Shown piece by piece: positions 63,801-64,000 of a stretch of DNA of 64,000 nt (its first letter is position 1; every line of letters begins with the position of its first letter). The stretch comes from Pseudorasbora parva. Taxonomy: Eukaryota > Chordata > Actinopteri > Cypriniformes > Gobionidae. The position numbers and the translations under genes were made by a program. Below the pieces are notes generated by a model that worked only from the letters and a program-made list of their open reading frames with translations, had not been told where the DNA came from and made no database searches. The stretch covers positions 37,918,982-37,982,981 of the forward strand of contig NC_090191.1 in the NCBI RefSeq assembly GCF_024679245.1, given 5' to 3'.

Positions 63801-64000
63801 AGTGGGCGCCCTTATGCTATTAGTCACGGTCTAACGGCACGAGACTAGTGCCCATTTGACCCGAGGAACCTCATGAATGTTTTAGACTGAGAGTGGCGTG
63901 CAGGAACGAGCAAGCCAAATACTGTGCTGCTCACCCACCGACCGATCCCACCCCAGAGACTCGTCCATGCAGTCCATTACAGGAGCGTACCATTACAGCT

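Larger units (their letters stand above)
51280..64000 (-). other. chst11: chst11 intron 1 (partial) or upstream sequence
   Basis: No exon with the expected roughly 40-residue cytoplasmic tail and membrane anchor was recognised on the - strand. Exon 1 is therefore probably beyond 64000, making intron 1 at least 12.7 kb. Repeats are listed separately. The stretches 51.3-52.7, 54.0-55.1, 59.3-60.3 and 61.4-64.0 kb hold nothing I can call beyond short simple-sequence runs such as the (AC)n/(GC)n run near 63.58 kb. Confidence 0.65.

Overview
The window is vertebrate nuclear DNA, most likely from a cypriniform teleost (zebrafish/carp-like). The reasons are short exons with GT-AG introns, long (GT)n, (CT)n and tetranucleotide arrays, a DANA-type tRNA-derived SINE, decayed Tc1-like transposons and many short inverted-repeat DNA elements. 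There are no bacterial operons, CRISPR arrays or prophages. Species, gene names and synteny are from memory of the families; no search was run.

Two protein genes are supported and they face each other. On the + strand, the last five coding exons of a SLC41-type Mg2+ transporter (best fit slc41a2) run from 3282 to 17024. They encode the C-terminal 230 residues (the second MgtE-like repeat) and are followed by a 3' UTR with two AATAAA signals near 17.92 kb. On the - strand, chst11 (chondroitin 4-O-sulfotransferase 1) has its large catalytic last exon at 28390-29244 and an 86-bp exon at 51194-51279. Its first exon, with the membrane anchor, was not found and should lie beyond the right edge. The two genes are also convergent neighbours on human 12q23.3 as I recall, so the arrangement looks like conserved vertebrate synteny. 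Functionally they are unrelated: one moves Mg2+ across membranes, the other sulfates chondroitin in the Golgi.

Layout: 1-3281 intron upstream of the first visible slc41a2 exon; 3282-17024 slc41a2 exons and introns; 17025-about 17950 its 3' UTR; about 17951-28389 the convergent intergenic stretch, which also holds the chst11 3' UTR; 28390-29244 chst11 last exon; 29245-51193 chst11 intron 2; 51194-51279 chst11 exon 2; 51280-64000 chst11 intron 1 or upstream sequence.

The non-coding part is a layered record of transposon insertion. The clearest cases are two copies of a roughly 680-bp element with piggyBac-like TTAA duplications, each inside an older repeat; hAT-like elements with 8-9 bp duplications, one inside a dead Tc1 copy; a SINE split by a 1.34-kb element 40 bp from the chst11 splice acceptor; a 165-bp near-perfect hairpin; a 0.73-kb inverted repeat; and two minisatellites (51 bp x 13 and 53 bp x about 16) with visible higher-order structure. 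I found no convincing new biological system.
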